This document shows, in pieces, positions 10,119 through 20,022 of a stretch of 64,000 nucleotides of DNA (position 1 is its first letter; the number at the start of each line of letters is the position of its first letter). This stretch comes from Serratia marcescens (GTDB lineage: Bacteria; Pseudomonadota; Gammaproteobacteria; Enterobacterales; Enterobacteriaceae). The notes under the pieces are model-generated. The model was not told where the DNA came from. It saw only the letters and a list, made by a program, of their open reading frames with translations, and searched no databases. Location: NCBI RefSeq assembly GCF_029846115.1, contig NZ_JARVZZ010000001.1, positions 1,984,001 through 2,048,000 of the forward strand, written 5' to 3'. A program made the translations under genes and the position numbers.

Positions 10119-11482
10119 TACAGCGAATTGACCAGCGCTTCCAACTGACCGCGATTGGTCTGTTTGGTATCCACCTTGACGTAGGCGCTGCGCTCTTCCG
10201 GCACCACGATCGCCTCGGCCACGCCGGGCTGCGCCTTCAGGCGGCTTTCCAGCGCCGAATCCTTCACCGCCAGTTCCGACAGCGTAATGCGCAGGCTGCT
10301 GACATACGGCGGCTCTTTCATGGTGCTGCTGACCAGGAACCAGAGCGCGGCCAACACGGCGCCGGCGATAAACACCAAGCCCGCCCCCTGCAAACCGTAC
10401 AGCCAGCCGCCGAGGCTGCCGCCGATCGCCACGCCGATAAACTGGCTGGTGGAGTAGACCCCCATTGCGGTGCCCTTATAGCCGGCCGGCGATTCTTTGC
10501 TGATCAGAGAAGGCAGAATGGCTTCCATCACGTTGAAGGCCATGAAGAACAGCTGCACGCCGGCGATGATGCCCCACAGGTGCGCGCCGGAGAGCCACAG
10601 TAGCACTTCGGCGCAAAACAGCACCGCCACGCAGCCCATAAAGACCTGCTTCATGCGGCGATATTTTTCGGCATAGATGATGAAAGGCACCACGGCGGCG
10701 AATGACACCAGCATGGTGACCAAGTAAACGATCCAGTGCTCGCTGGCTGCCAGTCCGGCTTTTTCCATCGCTAGCGGCAGCGCCACGAAGCTCGACATCA
10801 GCAGGATATGCAGGCACATGATGCCGAAGTTGAGCTTCAGCAGGCGCGAGTTGCTCAGCACCTTGCGGAAGCTGCCGCGCACGATGCTGGACTCGCGGTT
10901 CAGCAGGTGAGTGTCGGCGGAAGGCACTACTGCCAGGGTGATGACAATGCCGGCCAGCGCCAGTACGGCGATCATCCAGAACAGCGCATGCAGGCCGAAG
11001 GCGTGGGTGATGATAGGGCCCAATACCATGGCGATGGCAAAGGTGATGCCGAAGCTGACGCCGATAAACGCCATCGCCTTGGTGCGGTTCTGCTCGCGGG
11101 TCAGATCTGAGAGCAGCGCCATGACCGCGGCGGCGATCGCGCCGGAGCCTTGCAGCGCGCGGCCGAGGATCACGCCCCAGATTGAGTCGGTAGCGGCGGC
11201 GATCACGCTGCCGAGGGCAAAGATCAGCAGGCCGCCGACGATCAGCGGCTTGCGGCCGATGCGGTCGGACACCAGGCCGAACGGGATTTGAAGCACCGCC
11301 TGCGCCAGGCCGTAGATGCCGATGGCGATGCCGATCAGCGCTTCGCTGGCGCCGTTGAGCGCCATGCCGTAGGTGGTCAGCACCGGCAGTACCATAAACA
11401 TGCCGAGCATGCGCAAGGAGAATACGGTGCCCAATCCCCAGGTGGCGCGGCGCTCCTGCGGGGTCATTGAATTATCGTTCAC
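10118..11482 (-). CDS. yajR: Major facilitator superfamily transporter YajR
   Basis: 454 residues if translation starts at GTG 11482 (VNDNSMTPQERR), which matches the E. coli length and has a GAGG about 7 nt upstream; a longer frame to 11509 is unlikely. It is a 12-TM inner-membrane transporter with motif A in SDRIGRKPLIVGG and a C-terminal cytoplasmic YAM domain (from about residue 390, ferredoxin-like). The substrate is unknown. It lies downstream of cyoE on the same strand, with the cyo terminator and a second terminator-like hairpin in between. Confidence 0.93.
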   Translation of the reverse strand: MNDNSMTPQERRATWGLGTVFSLRMLGMFMVLPVLTTYGMALNGASEALIGIAIGIYGLAQAVLQIPFGLVSDRIGRKPLIVGGLLIFALGSVIAAATDSIWGVILGRALQGSGAIAAAVMALLSDLTREQNRTKAMAFIGVSFGITFAIAMVLGPIITHAFGLHALFWMIAVLALAGIVITLAVVPSADTHLLNRESSIVRGSFRKVLSNSRLLKLNFGIMCLHILLMSSFVALPLAMEKAGLAASEHWIVYLVTMLVSFAAVVPFIIYAEKYRRMKQVFMGCVAVLFCAEVLLWLSGAHLWGIIAGVQLFFMAFNVMEAILPSLISKESPAGYKGTAMGVYSTSQFIGVAIGGSLGGWLYGLQGAGLVFIAGAVLAALWFLVSSTMKEPPYVSSLRITLSELAVKDSALESRLKAQPGVAEAIVVPEERSAYVKVDTKQTNRGQLEALVNSL

Positions 11483-11495
11483 ATCAAACCTCGGT

Positions 11496-11538
11496 AAAAA
11501 CCATGCCATCAGACGTTGCGACAGCGCCTGATGGCATG
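11496..11538 (-). promoter_or_regulatory. Terminator-like hairpin in the yajR leader
   Basis: On the minus strand an 11-bp perfect stem CATGCCATCAG / CTGATGGCATG with a 15-nt loop is followed, after one G, by five Ts. The T run ends about 13 nt before the yajR GTG. It could attenuate read-through into yajR or be a protein-binding palindrome. Confidence 0.6.
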
Positions 11539-11639
11539 ATTTCTGTAAAGCTGCGTCATTTTAGTGTGCAGGGCAGGGGGGGTAAATCGAATGTTGTTTA
11601 ACAGATATTACAGTTCGGCCGCTTTTCAGCGTGACAAAT

Positions 11640-11665
11640 AAAATGGGCCGCAAAAGCGGCCCATT
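11640..11665 (-). terminator. cyo operon terminator
   Basis: On the minus strand AATGGGCCGC and GCGGCCCATT flank a TTTT loop and run into TTATTTG. It lies 16 nt after the cyoE stop. Confidence 0.88.
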
Positions 11666-11680
11666 CACAGATGATTTGGC

Positions 11681-12574
11681 TTACCAAACGTAGGTCACCA
11701 GCGCTTCAGGCGCCGCCGTGGCGCTGAAGTCGATCGACATCATCACGCTCAGCGAGGTGATGGCGACGATCGAGAACACGAACAGTTTACGCGCCCAGAC
11801 GCTGTCGTTTTCGGTCTTGTAACCGCGCAGCGCCATGCCGAGCCACCATACGCTCACCGCCGCAGCGACGATCAGGTATTTGTAGCCGGCGTAACCCACC
11901 AAGGTCAGCATCAGCGTGGCGATCATAAATGCCAGGATGTAGACCGTGATGTGGTTCTTGGCGACGGAAATGCCTTTCACCACCGGCAGGACCGGAATGT
12001 TGGCCGCCTGGTAATCTTTAAAGCGGAAGATAGCGATCGCATAAGAATGCGGCATCTGCCACAGGCTAAAGATAGCCAGCAGGATCAACGCGCCGGCGTC
12101 GAACTCGTTGGTCACCGCGCAGTAGCCGATAACCGGCGGCGCGGCTCCCGACAGGCTGCCGATCAGCGTGCCGTAGACCGAGTGGCGTTTCATGTACAGG
12201 CTGTAAACGCCGACATAAACCACGAAGCCCATCACCGCCAGCCACATGGCCAGCGGGTTGGCTGCGATATACAGCAACGCAAAGCCCACAATACCCAAAG
12301 CGGTCGCATAAACCAGGGTGACACTCGGCGCGATCAGGCCTTTTACCAGCACCCGATTCTTCGTTCTCTCCATTTTCTTGTCGATGTCGCGGTCGATGTA
12401 GTTGTTAAACACACAGCCCGACGCGACCACCAACGAGACACCCACCAGGGTGGCGAGAAACAGGGGATAGTCGATGCTCCCTTTGGAAGCGAGCAGGAAT
12501 CCCCCAACGACAGAAATTAAATTGCCGAAAATAATTCCTGGTTTAGTGACTTGCAGGTATTGCTTAATCATCAC
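11681..12574 (-). CDS. cyoE: Protohaem IX farnesyltransferase (haem O synthase)
   Basis: 297 residues (296 in E. coli). This polytopic inner-membrane prenyltransferase joins farnesyl diphosphate to haem B to give haem O, the high-spin haem of the bo3 oxidase encoded upstream. The aspartate-rich motif [15 protein letters not shown] lies near residue 58, and [15 protein letters not shown] holds the second conserved cluster. It is the last gene of cyoABCDE, 14 nt after cyoD. Confidence 0.97.
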   Translation of the reverse strand: MMIKQYLQVTKPGIIFGNLISVVGGFLLASKGSIDYPLFLATLVGVSLVVASGCVFNNYIDRDIDKKMERTKNRVLVKGLIAPSVTLVYATALGIVGFALLYIAANPLAMWLAVMGFVVYVGVYSLYMKRHSVYGTLIGSLSGAAPPVIGYCAVTNEFDAGALILLAIFSLWQMPHSYAIAIFRFKDYQAANIPVLPVVKGISVAKNHITVYILAFMIATLMLTLVGYAGYKYLIVAAAVSVWWLGMALRGYKTENDSVWARKLFVFSIVAITSLSVMMSIDFSATAAPEALVTYVW

Positions 12575-12588
12575 GTGCAGCTCAGCTC

Positions 12589-12927
12589 TTAATCGACCAT
12601 CATATTGATGTTGAGGTTGTACATAATCCAGAGTGAACCTACAACAACGATACCGATGATCATAGCGGTGAACAGCAATGCCACCAGGTTCCAGCGCTCT
12701 TCCGATGAGGTGTTCATGTGCAGGAAGTAAACCAGGTGAACAATCACCTGGATAACCGCCATACCGACAACAACCGCCAGGATGGTGGAATGAGAGGCGG
12801 AGCCGTTCATTACCATCGCAAATGGAATTACCGTCAGGATGATCGACAGGATAAAGCCGACCAGGTATGACTTCACGCTGCCGTGGCTTGCGCCGCCGTG
12901 AGAGGTTTCATGGGATGAATGGCTCAT
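12589..12927 (-). CDS. cyoD: Cytochrome bo3 oxidase subunit IV
   Basis: 112 residues with the start at 12927 ([12 protein letters not shown]); the longer frame runs into cyoC. It is a small three-helix membrane subunit that helps assemble the CuB centre. The His/Ser-rich N-tail is followed by [12 protein letters not shown], typical of the family. Its ATG overlaps the cyoC stop by one base (TAATG). Confidence 0.95.
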   Translation of the reverse strand: MSHSSHETSHGGASHGSVKSYLVGFILSIILTVIPFAMVMNGSASHSTILAVVVGMAVIQVIVHLVYFLHMNTSSEERWNLVALLFTAMIIGIVVVGSLWIMYNLNINMMVD

Positions 12928-13541
12928 TACATAACCCCCAGCAGGTAGACAACGGTAAATACGCAGATCCAGACCACGTCCAGGAAGTGCCAGAACAGGC
13001 TCAGGCACATCAGGCGGGTTTTGTTGGTCGCGGTCAGGCCGAACTTGCTCACCTGAATCATCAGCACGATGATCCAAATCAGGCCGGAAGTCACGTGCAG
13101 ACCGTGGGTGCCGACCAGCGCGAAGAAGCTGGACAGGAACGCGCTGCGATCTGGACCGAAGCCTTCGGCGATCAGGTGATGGAATTCATAGATTTCCATC
13201 GCCACGAAGCCCAGACCAAACAGGAAGGTCAGGAACAGCCAGGTGTTTACACCGCCAACTTTACCCTTGTTCATGGCGATCATCGCCATGCCGTAGGTGA
13301 TGGAGCTGAACAACAGCAGGAAAGTTTCGACCAGGACAAACTTCAGGTCGAAGATGTCTTTGCCTGAGGGACCGCCAGCGGTCCCGTTCACCAGGACTGC
13401 ATAAGTCGCGAACAAGCTCGCAAACAAAATACAGTCGCTCATCAGGTAGATCCAGAATCCGAAGACTTTGGTCTCTCCCGCGTCGTGGTGCCCATGCTCT
13501 GCATGGGCTGCGTTATGATTGGTCAGAGTTTCAGTTGACAT
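12927..13541 (-). CDS. cyoC: Cytochrome bo3 oxidase subunit III
   Basis: 204 residues (E. coli 204). It has five membrane helices and belongs to the haem-copper oxidase subunit III family. Motifs include [15 protein letters not shown] and [15 protein letters not shown]. The start overlaps the cyoB stop by 11 nt, and its stop overlaps the cyoD start by one base, so the translation order B-C-D is tightly coupled. Confidence 0.96.
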   Translation of the reverse strand: MSTETLTNHNAAHAEHGHHDAGETKVFGFWIYLMSDCILFASLFATYAVLVNGTAGGPSGKDIFDLKFVLVETFLLLFSSITYGMAMIAMNKGKVGGVNTWLFLTFLFGLGFVAMEIYEFHHLIAEGFGPDRSAFLSSFFALVGTHGLHVTSGLIWIIVLMIQVSKFGLTATNKTRLMCLSLFWHFLDVVWICVFTVVYLLGVM

Positions 13542-15522
13542 GGTTCACGCCTGCTTTACGGATTTGTTCGTAGTGTTGGTTCTCAATGCGCTCGATTTCA
13601 TCAACCTGCACATAGTAGTCAACATCGTGATCGAAGCTCTTGCCGATCCAGACAACGATCATACCGATGAAGCCGGCCAGAGCCATCCACCAGATTTCCC
13701 AAATCATTGCGAAACCGAAGACCAGGCTGAAGAAGGCGATGATAACGCCGGCGCCGGTGTTCTTAGGCATATGAATCGGTTCGTATTTAGCCGGTTTCTT
13801 ATACGCTTCGCCTTTTTCTTTCATGTCCCAGAATTCATCACGGTCATGAATCTGCGGCACTACGGCAAAGTTATAGAACGGCGGTGGAGAAGACGTTGAC
13901 CACTCCAGAGTACGAGCACCCCATGGGTCACCGGTCAGATCGCGGTTCTGTTCGCGGTCACGGATACTGACGAAGATCTGAATCAGCTGGCACAGGATGC
14001 CGCAGGCGATCAGCGCCGCACCGCCGGCTGCAACCAGCAGCAGAGGGTGGAACTCAGGGTTGATGTTCTGGCTGATACGACGGGTCATGCCCATAAAGCC
14101 CAATGCGTACAGCGGCATGAAGGCGGTGAAGAAGCCGATGATCCAGAACCAGAACGCGCGGATGCCCCATTTTTCGTTCAGCGTGAAGCCGAAGGATTTC
14201 GGGAACCAGTAGGTCAGGCCCGCGAAGCAACCGAACACCACGCCGCCGATGATGACGTTGTGGAAGTGAGCGATCAGGAACAGGCTGTTGTGCAGCACGA
14301 AGTTCGCGCCCGGCACCGCCAGCAGAACGCCGGTCATACCACCCACGGAGAAGGTGATGATGAAGCCAACGGTCCACAGCATCGCGGAGTTGAGCTTGAT
14401 ACGGCCCTGATACATGGTGAACAGCCAGTTGAAGATTTTCACCCCGGTCGGGATGGAAATGATCATGGTGGCGATACCGAAGAAGGCGTTAACGTTCGCG
14501 CCGGACCCCATGGTGAAGAAGTGGTGCAGCCAGACGATGAACGACAGAACGGTGATCGCGATGGTTGCCCATACCAGTGAGGTATAGCCGAACAGGCGTT
14601 TTCTGGAGAAGGTTGCGGTGACTTCGGAGAACACGCCGAACACCGGCAGAACCAGAATATACACCTCTGGGTGACCCCAGGCCCAAATCAGGTTGATGTA
14701 CATCATCATGTTGCCGCCCATATCATTGGTGAAGAAATGGGTGCCCAGATAGCGATCCAGGGTCAGCAGCGCGATGGTGACGGTCAGAATTGGGAAAGAA
14801 ACGATGATCAGGACGTTGGTACACAGTGCCGCCCAGGTGAACACCGGCATCTTCATCAGAGGCATGCCAGGGGCACGCATCTTCAGAATGGTGGCGAAGA
14901 AGTTCACGCCGGTCAGCAGGGTACCCAGACCGGAAATCTGCAGGCTCCAGATCCAGTAATCGACCCCGACGCCAGGACTGTACTCTTTACCCGACAGCGG
15001 CGGATACGCCAGCCAACCGGTCTGAGCGAACTCACCGACCCCCAGGGAGATGTTGATCAGCACAACGCCCACCACGAAGAACCAGAAGCTCAGGGAGTTC
15101 AGGAACGGGAAGGCGACGTCGCGCGCACCGATTTGCAGCGGCACCACGACGTTCATCAGGCCGACCACGAAAGGCATCGCCATGAAGAAGATCATGATAA
15201 CGCCGTGCGCGGTGAAGATCTGGTCGTAGTGGTGCGGCGGCAGGAACCCGGCTTCGCCGGCGGACGCCAACGCCTGCTGGCTACGCATCATGATGGCGTC
15301 GGCGAAGCCGCGCAGCAGCATGACCATCGCCACGATGATGTACATGATACCAATTTTTTTATGGTCGACCGAAGTCAGCCATTCGCTCCACAGCCACTTC
15401 CATTTGCCGAAATATGTCAGCAGCGCCAGCACTGCCAGGCCCCCGACAATAATTGCGGCTACGGTGACCATGATGATCGGTTCGTGGTACGGAACCGCAT
15501 CAAGTGTTAATTTTCCCAACAT
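13531..15522 (-). CDS. cyoB: Cytochrome bo3 ubiquinol oxidase subunit I
   Basis: 663 residues, as in E. coli. It is the catalytic haem-copper subunit: it oxidises ubiquinol, reduces O2 and pumps protons. All metal ligands are visible: H106 in [10 protein letters not shown] (haem b), HPEVY (CuB His cross-linked to Tyr), HHFF (two CuB His) and IAHFHNV (haem o3 and haem b). Fifteen membrane helices are expected. It follows cyoA by 3 nt. Confidence 0.98.
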   Translation of the reverse strand: MLGKLTLDAVPYHEPIIMVTVAAIIVGGLAVLALLTYFGKWKWLWSEWLTSVDHKKIGIMYIIVAMVMLLRGFADAIMMRSQQALASAGEAGFLPPHHYDQIFTAHGVIMIFFMAMPFVVGLMNVVVPLQIGARDVAFPFLNSLSFWFFVVGVVLINISLGVGEFAQTGWLAYPPLSGKEYSPGVGVDYWIWSLQISGLGTLLTGVNFFATILKMRAPGMPLMKMPVFTWAALCTNVLIIVSFPILTVTIALLTLDRYLGTHFFTNDMGGNMMMYINLIWAWGHPEVYILVLPVFGVFSEVTATFSRKRLFGYTSLVWATIAITVLSFIVWLHHFFTMGSGANVNAFFGIATMIISIPTGVKIFNWLFTMYQGRIKLNSAMLWTVGFIITFSVGGMTGVLLAVPGANFVLHNSLFLIAHFHNVIIGGVVFGCFAGLTYWFPKSFGFTLNEKWGIRAFWFWIIGFFTAFMPLYALGFMGMTRRISQNINPEFHPLLLVAAGGAALIACGILCQLIQIFVSIRDREQNRDLTGDPWGARTLEWSTSSPPPFYNFAVVPQIHDRDEFWDMKEKGEAYKKPAKYEPIHMPKNTGAGVIIAFFSLVFGFAMIWEIWWMALAGFIGMIVVWIGKSFDHDVDYYVQVDEIERIENQHYEQIRKAGVNHVN

Positions 15523-15525
15523 CAG

Positions 15526-16476
15526 TTATTCCTCGGCTCCGGCGTGAGCAGCATGTTCACCCATGTCCATACCTTGGCTCATGTCCATGCCTTCGTGCGC
15601 GCCAGCGCCCTTGTGCATATCCATGTCGCCCATGAATTTGGCAATTGTTTCTTTGAACAAATTCGGTTTGACAGCGGCAAAGTACTCAACCGGGTTGTTT
15701 TCACTCGGCTCTGCCAGTTTGTTAAAGTCGTCGGTGGTGTTCAGGTTTTTAGACGATGCCTTCACCTTGGCCACCCACTGATCGAAGTCGCCTTCGGTCG
15801 GGGTAACGATCGCGGTGAATTTCATACCGGAGAAGCCTGCGCCGCTGTAGCTGCTGGAGATGCCCTTGTAGGCACCGGCTTCGTTGCCGATCAGGTGCAG
15901 TTTGGTCTGCATGCCGGCCATCGCATAAATCTGTCCACCCAACTGCGGGATAAAGAACGAGTTCATTACCGAGTTCGAGGTGATCTTGAATTCGACTGGA
16001 ACATCTTTCGGGAAAGCCAGCTCATTAACGGTCGCAATGCCTTGTTCCGGGTAGATGAACAGCCATTTCCAGTCGAGCGACACCACTTCGATCGTCATCG
16101 GCTTCTTGTCGGTGACAATCGGCTTGAACGGGTCGAGTTCGTGGGTGGTCTTCCAGGTAATGGTGCCAAGGATGGCGATGATAATGATAGGAATGGTCCA
16201 GACGACCGCTTCGATCTTGTTGGAGTGGGCCCAGTTCGGACTGTACTTGGCGTCTTTGTTGGAAGCGCGATACTTCCAGGCAAAGGCGAACGCCATGAAG
16301 ATAACTGGCACCACCACGATCAACATCAACGCGATTGCAGTGATAATCAGTGTCCGTTGCTCAACACCAATTGCTCCTTTGGGATTCATCAAAACCATAT
16401 CGCAGCCACTGAGCAATACAGTGCCTGCGATTAATGACAGCATCCCAATACTTTTATTGTATTTCTTAAGTCTCAT
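15526..16476 (-). CDS. cyoA: Cytochrome bo3 ubiquinol oxidase subunit II
   Basis: 316 residues (315 in E. coli). It is a membrane-anchored cupredoxin-fold subunit lacking the CuA ligands of cytochrome c oxidases, as expected for a quinol oxidase. The lipoprotein signal ends at the lipobox LLSGC. Two TM helices precede the periplasmic domain. The C-terminal tail is rich in Met and His (repeats of MDM and HEGMDM); E. coli CyoA has a similar tail, possibly metal-binding. It is the first gene of cyoABCDE. Confidence 0.97.
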   Translation of the reverse strand: MRLKKYNKSIGMLSLIAGTVLLSGCDMVLMNPKGAIGVEQRTLIITAIALMLIVVVPVIFMAFAFAWKYRASNKDAKYSPNWAHSNKIEAVVWTIPIIIIAILGTITWKTTHELDPFKPIVTDKKPMTIEVVSLDWKWLFIYPEQGIATVNELAFPKDVPVEFKITSNSVMNSFFIPQLGGQIYAMAGMQTKLHLIGNEAGAYKGISSSYSGAGFSGMKFTAIVTPTEGDFDQWVAKVKASSKNLNTTDDFNKLAEPSENNPVEYFAAVKPNLFKETIAKFMGDMDMHKGAGAHEGMDMSQGMDMGEHAAHAGAEE

Positions 16477-16525
16477 CTAACGACCTCAATAACAAAGGCT
16501 CAATTGTCGTTTCATGTGTGCGGGC

Positions 16526-16554
16526 ATTTTACGGGAAGGTTGCAGTACTGTAAA
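16526..16554 (-). promoter_or_regulatory. Candidate cyoA promoter
   Basis: On the minus strand TTTACA (-35) and TAAAAT (-10) are separated by exactly 17 nt, placing the start about 40 nt before the cyoA ATG. No clear ArcA or Fnr site was assigned by eye. Confidence 0.5.
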
Positions 16555-16639
16555 CATGCTTAAGGGAGTGTCAGCGGCTTGTTGACACTTTCTGTTAAGG
16601 GGGTCACAGATGTAACCCTGCGTGACAATTTACCAATGA

Positions 16640-16889
16640 CAACAACGCGTTGGCACGCTGAATCGTGACGAGCAGCCCGTATGTTAAGGAAAACTAAAGG
16701 TATGATGAATTTGGCGAAGAAATGCGCGACGGGGAAATACGCAGAAAAGGTTTATTTAATGTAAAATAATTGTGTCTTAAAGGTGAATTTAATTTTATTT
16801 CCGAGCGCCGCAGTCGGATAAAAAAATAATTTCCGCACCGATTATCTTTTTTTAGCGAAATAAATATACCCCCGGATCGCTTTTTTTTT
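16640..16889. other. AT-rich non-coding spacer
   Basis: Within the 441-nt gap between cyoA and ampG, this part is much richer in A and T than its surroundings (runs such as TTTATTTAATGTAAAATAATT and nine Ts at 16881-16889). I see no ORF or RNA gene. It may be a leftover of gene rearrangement or an H-NS target. Confidence 0.4.
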
Positions 16890-16911
16890 CGGCCGGCGAA
16901 ATCACCGGCCG
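16890..16911 (-). terminator. Hairpin after ampG
   Basis: CGGCCGG / CCGGCCG arms around an 8-nt loop, 7 nt past the ampG stop. On the minus strand it is followed by As, not Ts, so it may only stabilise the transcript end. Confidence 0.45.
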
Positions 16912-16917
16912 GTCAGA

Positions 16918-18396
16918 TTATGCCAAACGGGTGCGGCGCAGGGCCAGGTAATCCAGCGTGCTGCCCATCGCGACGCCGAGCAGGCTCAGCGCGGCGCCGA
17001 CCTGCAGCAGCCGATCGGCCAACAGCGGTGCCTGCGTCCAGTCCAGCGCATTGGCGATCAGCAACAGCAACCACAGGCCCAACAGCGAACAGCCTAGCGT
17101 CAGCAAGCGCAGCGCCCAACGGTAAGATTCTGAAAACTCGGTGCGCGGCATAAAGTTGTCATGCTGCTGGGTGTGCTCCAGCGTCTGGCGGCAGATGCTG
17201 AGCAACAGCAAGCCGGGCAGGGCGGCGGCGATAGAGAACAGGTAGAACAACGGCCAGCCGTGGGCTTCGACGAACCAGCCGGCGATCGGGCCGACATAGA
17301 CGCGCCCCACGGCAGACAGCGCCGACAGCAGCGCGAACTGGGTGGCGGAGAACGACCGGTTGCACAGCGTCATCAGCAGCGCGACGAAGGCCGCGGTGCC
17401 CATGCCACCGCACAGGTTTTCGAGGAAGATGGCGCTGCCCATGGTGAGCAGGCTCTTGTCGGTCACCGCCAGGATCCAATACCCGAGGTTGGAGACCGCC
17501 TGCAGGACGCCGAACAGCATCAGCGCGCGGAACAGACTGAGACGCTGCATCAGCACGCCGCCGAACAGGGCGCCGACGATGGTGGCGAACAGGCCGAGGG
17601 TTTTGTTCACCAACCCGACTTCACCGGCGTCGAACCCCACGCCGCGGATCAGGAACGTGGTGCTCAGGCTGCCGGCGAAGGCGTCGCCCATTTTATACAT
17701 CACGATCAGCAGCAGGATAAGCCAGGCGTTGTTGCGGCCGAAGAAATCGCGCAGCGGCGCGACGACCGCCTGTTCCATGGTGCGCGGCGCCGGGATGCTT
17801 TCGTCCGGCTCCGGCGCCAGCAGCGTGGCGGCCACGCCGATCAGCATCAATCCGGCCATCAGCCAGTAGGTGGCTTGCCAGCCGAAATAGCGATCCGCCA
17901 GCCACAGCGCCAGGCCACCGGAAACCAGCATCGCCAGCCGGTAGCCCAGCACCGAGATCGCCGCACCCGCCCCGCGTTCTTCGGCTTTCAGCAGGTCCGT
18001 CTTGTAGGCGTCGAACACGATATCTTGCGAGGCGGAGCAGAACGCCACCAGCACCGCCAACGCCGCCAGCCACCACAGGTGCTGCGCGGGCTGCATAAAG
18101 CCCATCGCCACGATCGCTACCACCAGCAGCAGCTGGCTGATCAGCAGCCAACCGCGCCGCCGCCCGAGGAACGGCGGGGTATAGCGGTCCATGAACGGCG
18201 ACCAGAGGAATTTGAAGACGTAGGCCTGGCCCACCAGCGAGAAGATGCCGATGGTTTTCAGATCGATATTTTCGACGGTCATCCAGGCTTGCAGCGTGCC
18301 GGAGGTCAATGCCAGCGGCAGACCCGACGCGAAGCCCAGCAGCAGCAGAATGGCGGAGTTACGCTGGGTGAAGATGTTCAGATAGTGTTTCGACAT
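16918..18396 (-). CDS. ampG: Muropeptide permease AmpG
   Basis: 492 residues with start at 18396 (MSKHYLNIFTQRNS), one longer than E. coli AmpG (491); the frame is open further upstream but does not match the family. It imports GlcNAc-anhydroMurNAc-peptides from the periplasm for wall recycling, and so feeds the signal for AmpC beta-lactamase induction where ampR is present. It is an MFS protein with about 14 helices, with GFASGLPLALTSGTLQAW near the start and FCSASQDIVFDAYKTD in the middle. It lies downstream of yajG, 51 nt apart, on the same strand, as in E. coli. Confidence 0.95.
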   Translation of the reverse strand: MSKHYLNIFTQRNSAILLLLGFASGLPLALTSGTLQAWMTVENIDLKTIGIFSLVGQAYVFKFLWSPFMDRYTPPFLGRRRGWLLISQLLLVVAIVAMGFMQPAQHLWWLAALAVLVAFCSASQDIVFDAYKTDLLKAEERGAGAAISVLGYRLAMLVSGGLALWLADRYFGWQATYWLMAGLMLIGVAATLLAPEPDESIPAPRTMEQAVVAPLRDFFGRNNAWLILLLIVMYKMGDAFAGSLSTTFLIRGVGFDAGEVGLVNKTLGLFATIVGALFGGVLMQRLSLFRALMLFGVLQAVSNLGYWILAVTDKSLLTMGSAIFLENLCGGMGTAAFVALLMTLCNRSFSATQFALLSALSAVGRVYVGPIAGWFVEAHGWPLFYLFSIAAALPGLLLLSICRQTLEHTQQHDNFMPRTEFSESYRWALRLLTLGCSLLGLWLLLLIANALDWTQAPLLADRLLQVGAALSLLGVAMGSTLDYLALRRTRLA

Positions 18397-18447
18397 GAGG
18401 TCCCTGTCTGTGCCGCCCGATCCGCCGGGCGGCACAAGGCGCGGTGA

Positions 18448-19026
18448 TTAGCGCGCGTTTTGCTTGATGAAATCGTTGACGCTGGTGTCCTGGGCCATGT
18501 CGGCGATCACGTCGCCCAGCACGGAGTTGACGGCGTCGGTGATCTTCTCGTTGGTCGCCGTGAAGGCGCCCTGCACGTTATAGGTCGAGCGGTAATTCTT
18601 CACCTGCTTGTTGCCGTTCTTCGCCTGGGCGATGATCGAGATGTCGGCTTTGGTGGTGATGTTGTAGCGCAGGTTACCTTCGGCGACGTCCGCGTACAGA
18701 TTATTCACGACGATCTGCAGCGCCACCGGGCCGTCGGCGCCGATCATGTAGCCGCGAGCACCCATCTGTTTCTCCAGCACTTCCTGCAGCAGGAAACGCA
18801 GATCGCGCGATGGCGTCAGCGTGACCAGTTGGCCGTCGCGATTCACCTTGGCCAGCGCCTGATCGGTGCGCTGATCCGCGCCGTTGATGCTGACGGTGAT
18901 GCCCTGCAGGGTTGGATCCTGCTGCGGCAGAACGATTTTCGGCGTGACGTTCAGGGTGTTGCTGCTGGTCGCGCAGCCAGCCAGCAGCAGGGCGGCCAGC
19001 AAAGGAAGACAAAGTTTCTTTAACAT
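18448..19026 (-). CDS. yajG: YajG family lipoprotein
   Basis: 192 residues (192 in E. coli). The signal peptide ends in the lipobox LLAGC (C18), so it is a lipoprotein, probably outer-membrane since the next residues are AT rather than D. The rest is the YajG domain of unknown function, located in the envelope. The stop is 51 nt before ampG, and co-transcription with ampG is likely, hinting at an envelope or wall-recycling role. Confidence 0.93.
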   Translation of the reverse strand: MLKKLCLPLLAALLLAGCATSSNTLNVTPKIVLPQQDPTLQGITVSINGADQRTDQALAKVNRDGQLVTLTPSRDLRFLLQEVLEKQMGARGYMIGADGPVALQIVVNNLYADVAEGNLRYNITTKADISIIAQAKNGNKQVKNYRSTYNVQGAFTATNEKITDAVNSVLGDVIADMAQDTSVNDFIKQNAR

Positions 19027-19284
19027 GTTTTCTGTCTCATTCTCGATGGATTTAGCAATAATCAGAGCGGGATAGCCGACAACAAATTGCCGACATCATA
19101 GCATCGCCGCCGTGCGGTGGAAGCGCGGAAGGCGCCTGAGTGACAAATTTTTACCTGCCGTTGATAAAAACACGCTTTTTTGGCCCGCTCAATCGGATAA
19201 TCCCCCAAGCGACGGGGATGGCGCTCATCATTTGACCGCAGAAAAGAGAAATTTGTCCCGGCGATGGTCTAAACGGGGGAAAAC

Positions 19285-19293
19285 CGGCTAATA
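19285..19293 (+). promoter_or_regulatory. Possible gearbox-like -10 of bolA
   Basis: CGGCTAATA, 48 nt before the bolA ATG, resembles the growth-rate-dependent gearbox -10 (CGGCAAGTA) described for E. coli bolA. No matching -35 was recognised. The rest of the 314-nt yajG-bolA gap shows no ORF. Confidence 0.35.
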
Positions 19294-19340
19294 TTGAACT
19301 AGATGGGCACGGTCCTCTGCCGGTGTTGTAAGGAGATCCT

Positions 19341-19655
19341 ATGATTCGCGAGCAAATAGAAGCAAAGTTAAGGGCGGCGTTTGAGCCCGCGTATCTGGAA
19401 GTCGTTGATGAAAGCTATCGTCATAACGTTCCGGCGGGTTCAGAAAGCCATTTCAAAGTGGTATTGGTCAGCGATCGCTTCGTCGGCGAACGTTTTTTGA
19501 CGCGCCACCGCTCCATCTACGGCGTGTTGTCGGAGGAGCTGGCGGACGGCGTACACGCGCTGGCGCTGCACACCTATACGCTCAAGGAGTGGGAAGGGTT
19601 GCAGGATACCGTGCCGGCCTCGCCGCCGTGCCGCGGCGCCGGGACGCTGGCCTGA
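19341..19655 (+). CDS. bolA: BolA stress-morphology regulator
   Basis: 104 residues (105 in E. coli). BolA works with the monothiol glutaredoxin Grx4 in Fe-S handling and acts as a transcription factor affecting cell shape and biofilm. The BolA signature is seen in [18 protein letters not shown] and RHRSIYGVL, with H residues available for Fe-S ligation. Strong AAGGAG site 6-11 nt before ATG 19341. Single gene with its own terminator. Confidence 0.95.
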   Translation: MIREQIEAKLRAAFEPAYLEVVDESYRHNVPAGSESHFKVVLVSDRFVGERFLTRHRSIYGVLSEELADGVHALALHTYTLKEWEGLQDTVPASPPCRGAGTLA

Positions 19656-19721
19656 GGGGGAAATTTTCAGGTATCAGTGGAACTTTGCCCTTGAATTAGG
19701 GTATTACTACTGACGAATTTT

Positions 19722-19751
19722 GAAACGGCCTGCGGGCCGTTTCTGTTTTTG
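19722..19751 (+). terminator. bolA terminator
   Basis: 9-bp stem GAAACGGCC / GGCCGTTTC with a TGCG loop, then TGTTTTTG. Confidence 0.88.
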
Positions 19752-20022
19752 ACGACGACACGGCCGATGCGCAATGTGGCCAACGTTTGGTCTGTTTTGG
19801 CGGCCTTTTGGCGATCGAATCGGCAAAAGTGTGAGTTTTAGCGCGCCTGCGCCGCCTAGCTTTCCTCGACTCGCCATGCATGCGCCGCTATAATGTCGCG
19901 TCTTATTTTTCCGGAATGGTTTCGGGACGCTTCTGTCATCAGGGAACTCGGTTCTTATTTGTAGCCGTCCTGGTTCTTGGAACGGAGTTGACCGAGCACT
20001 GTGATTTTTTTGAGGTAACAAG

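Noticed and set aside
16569..16587. TGTCA-N9-TGACA inverted repeat upstream of cyoA
   Set aside because: Short arms and no match to a regulator I could name with confidence; expected by chance at this length.
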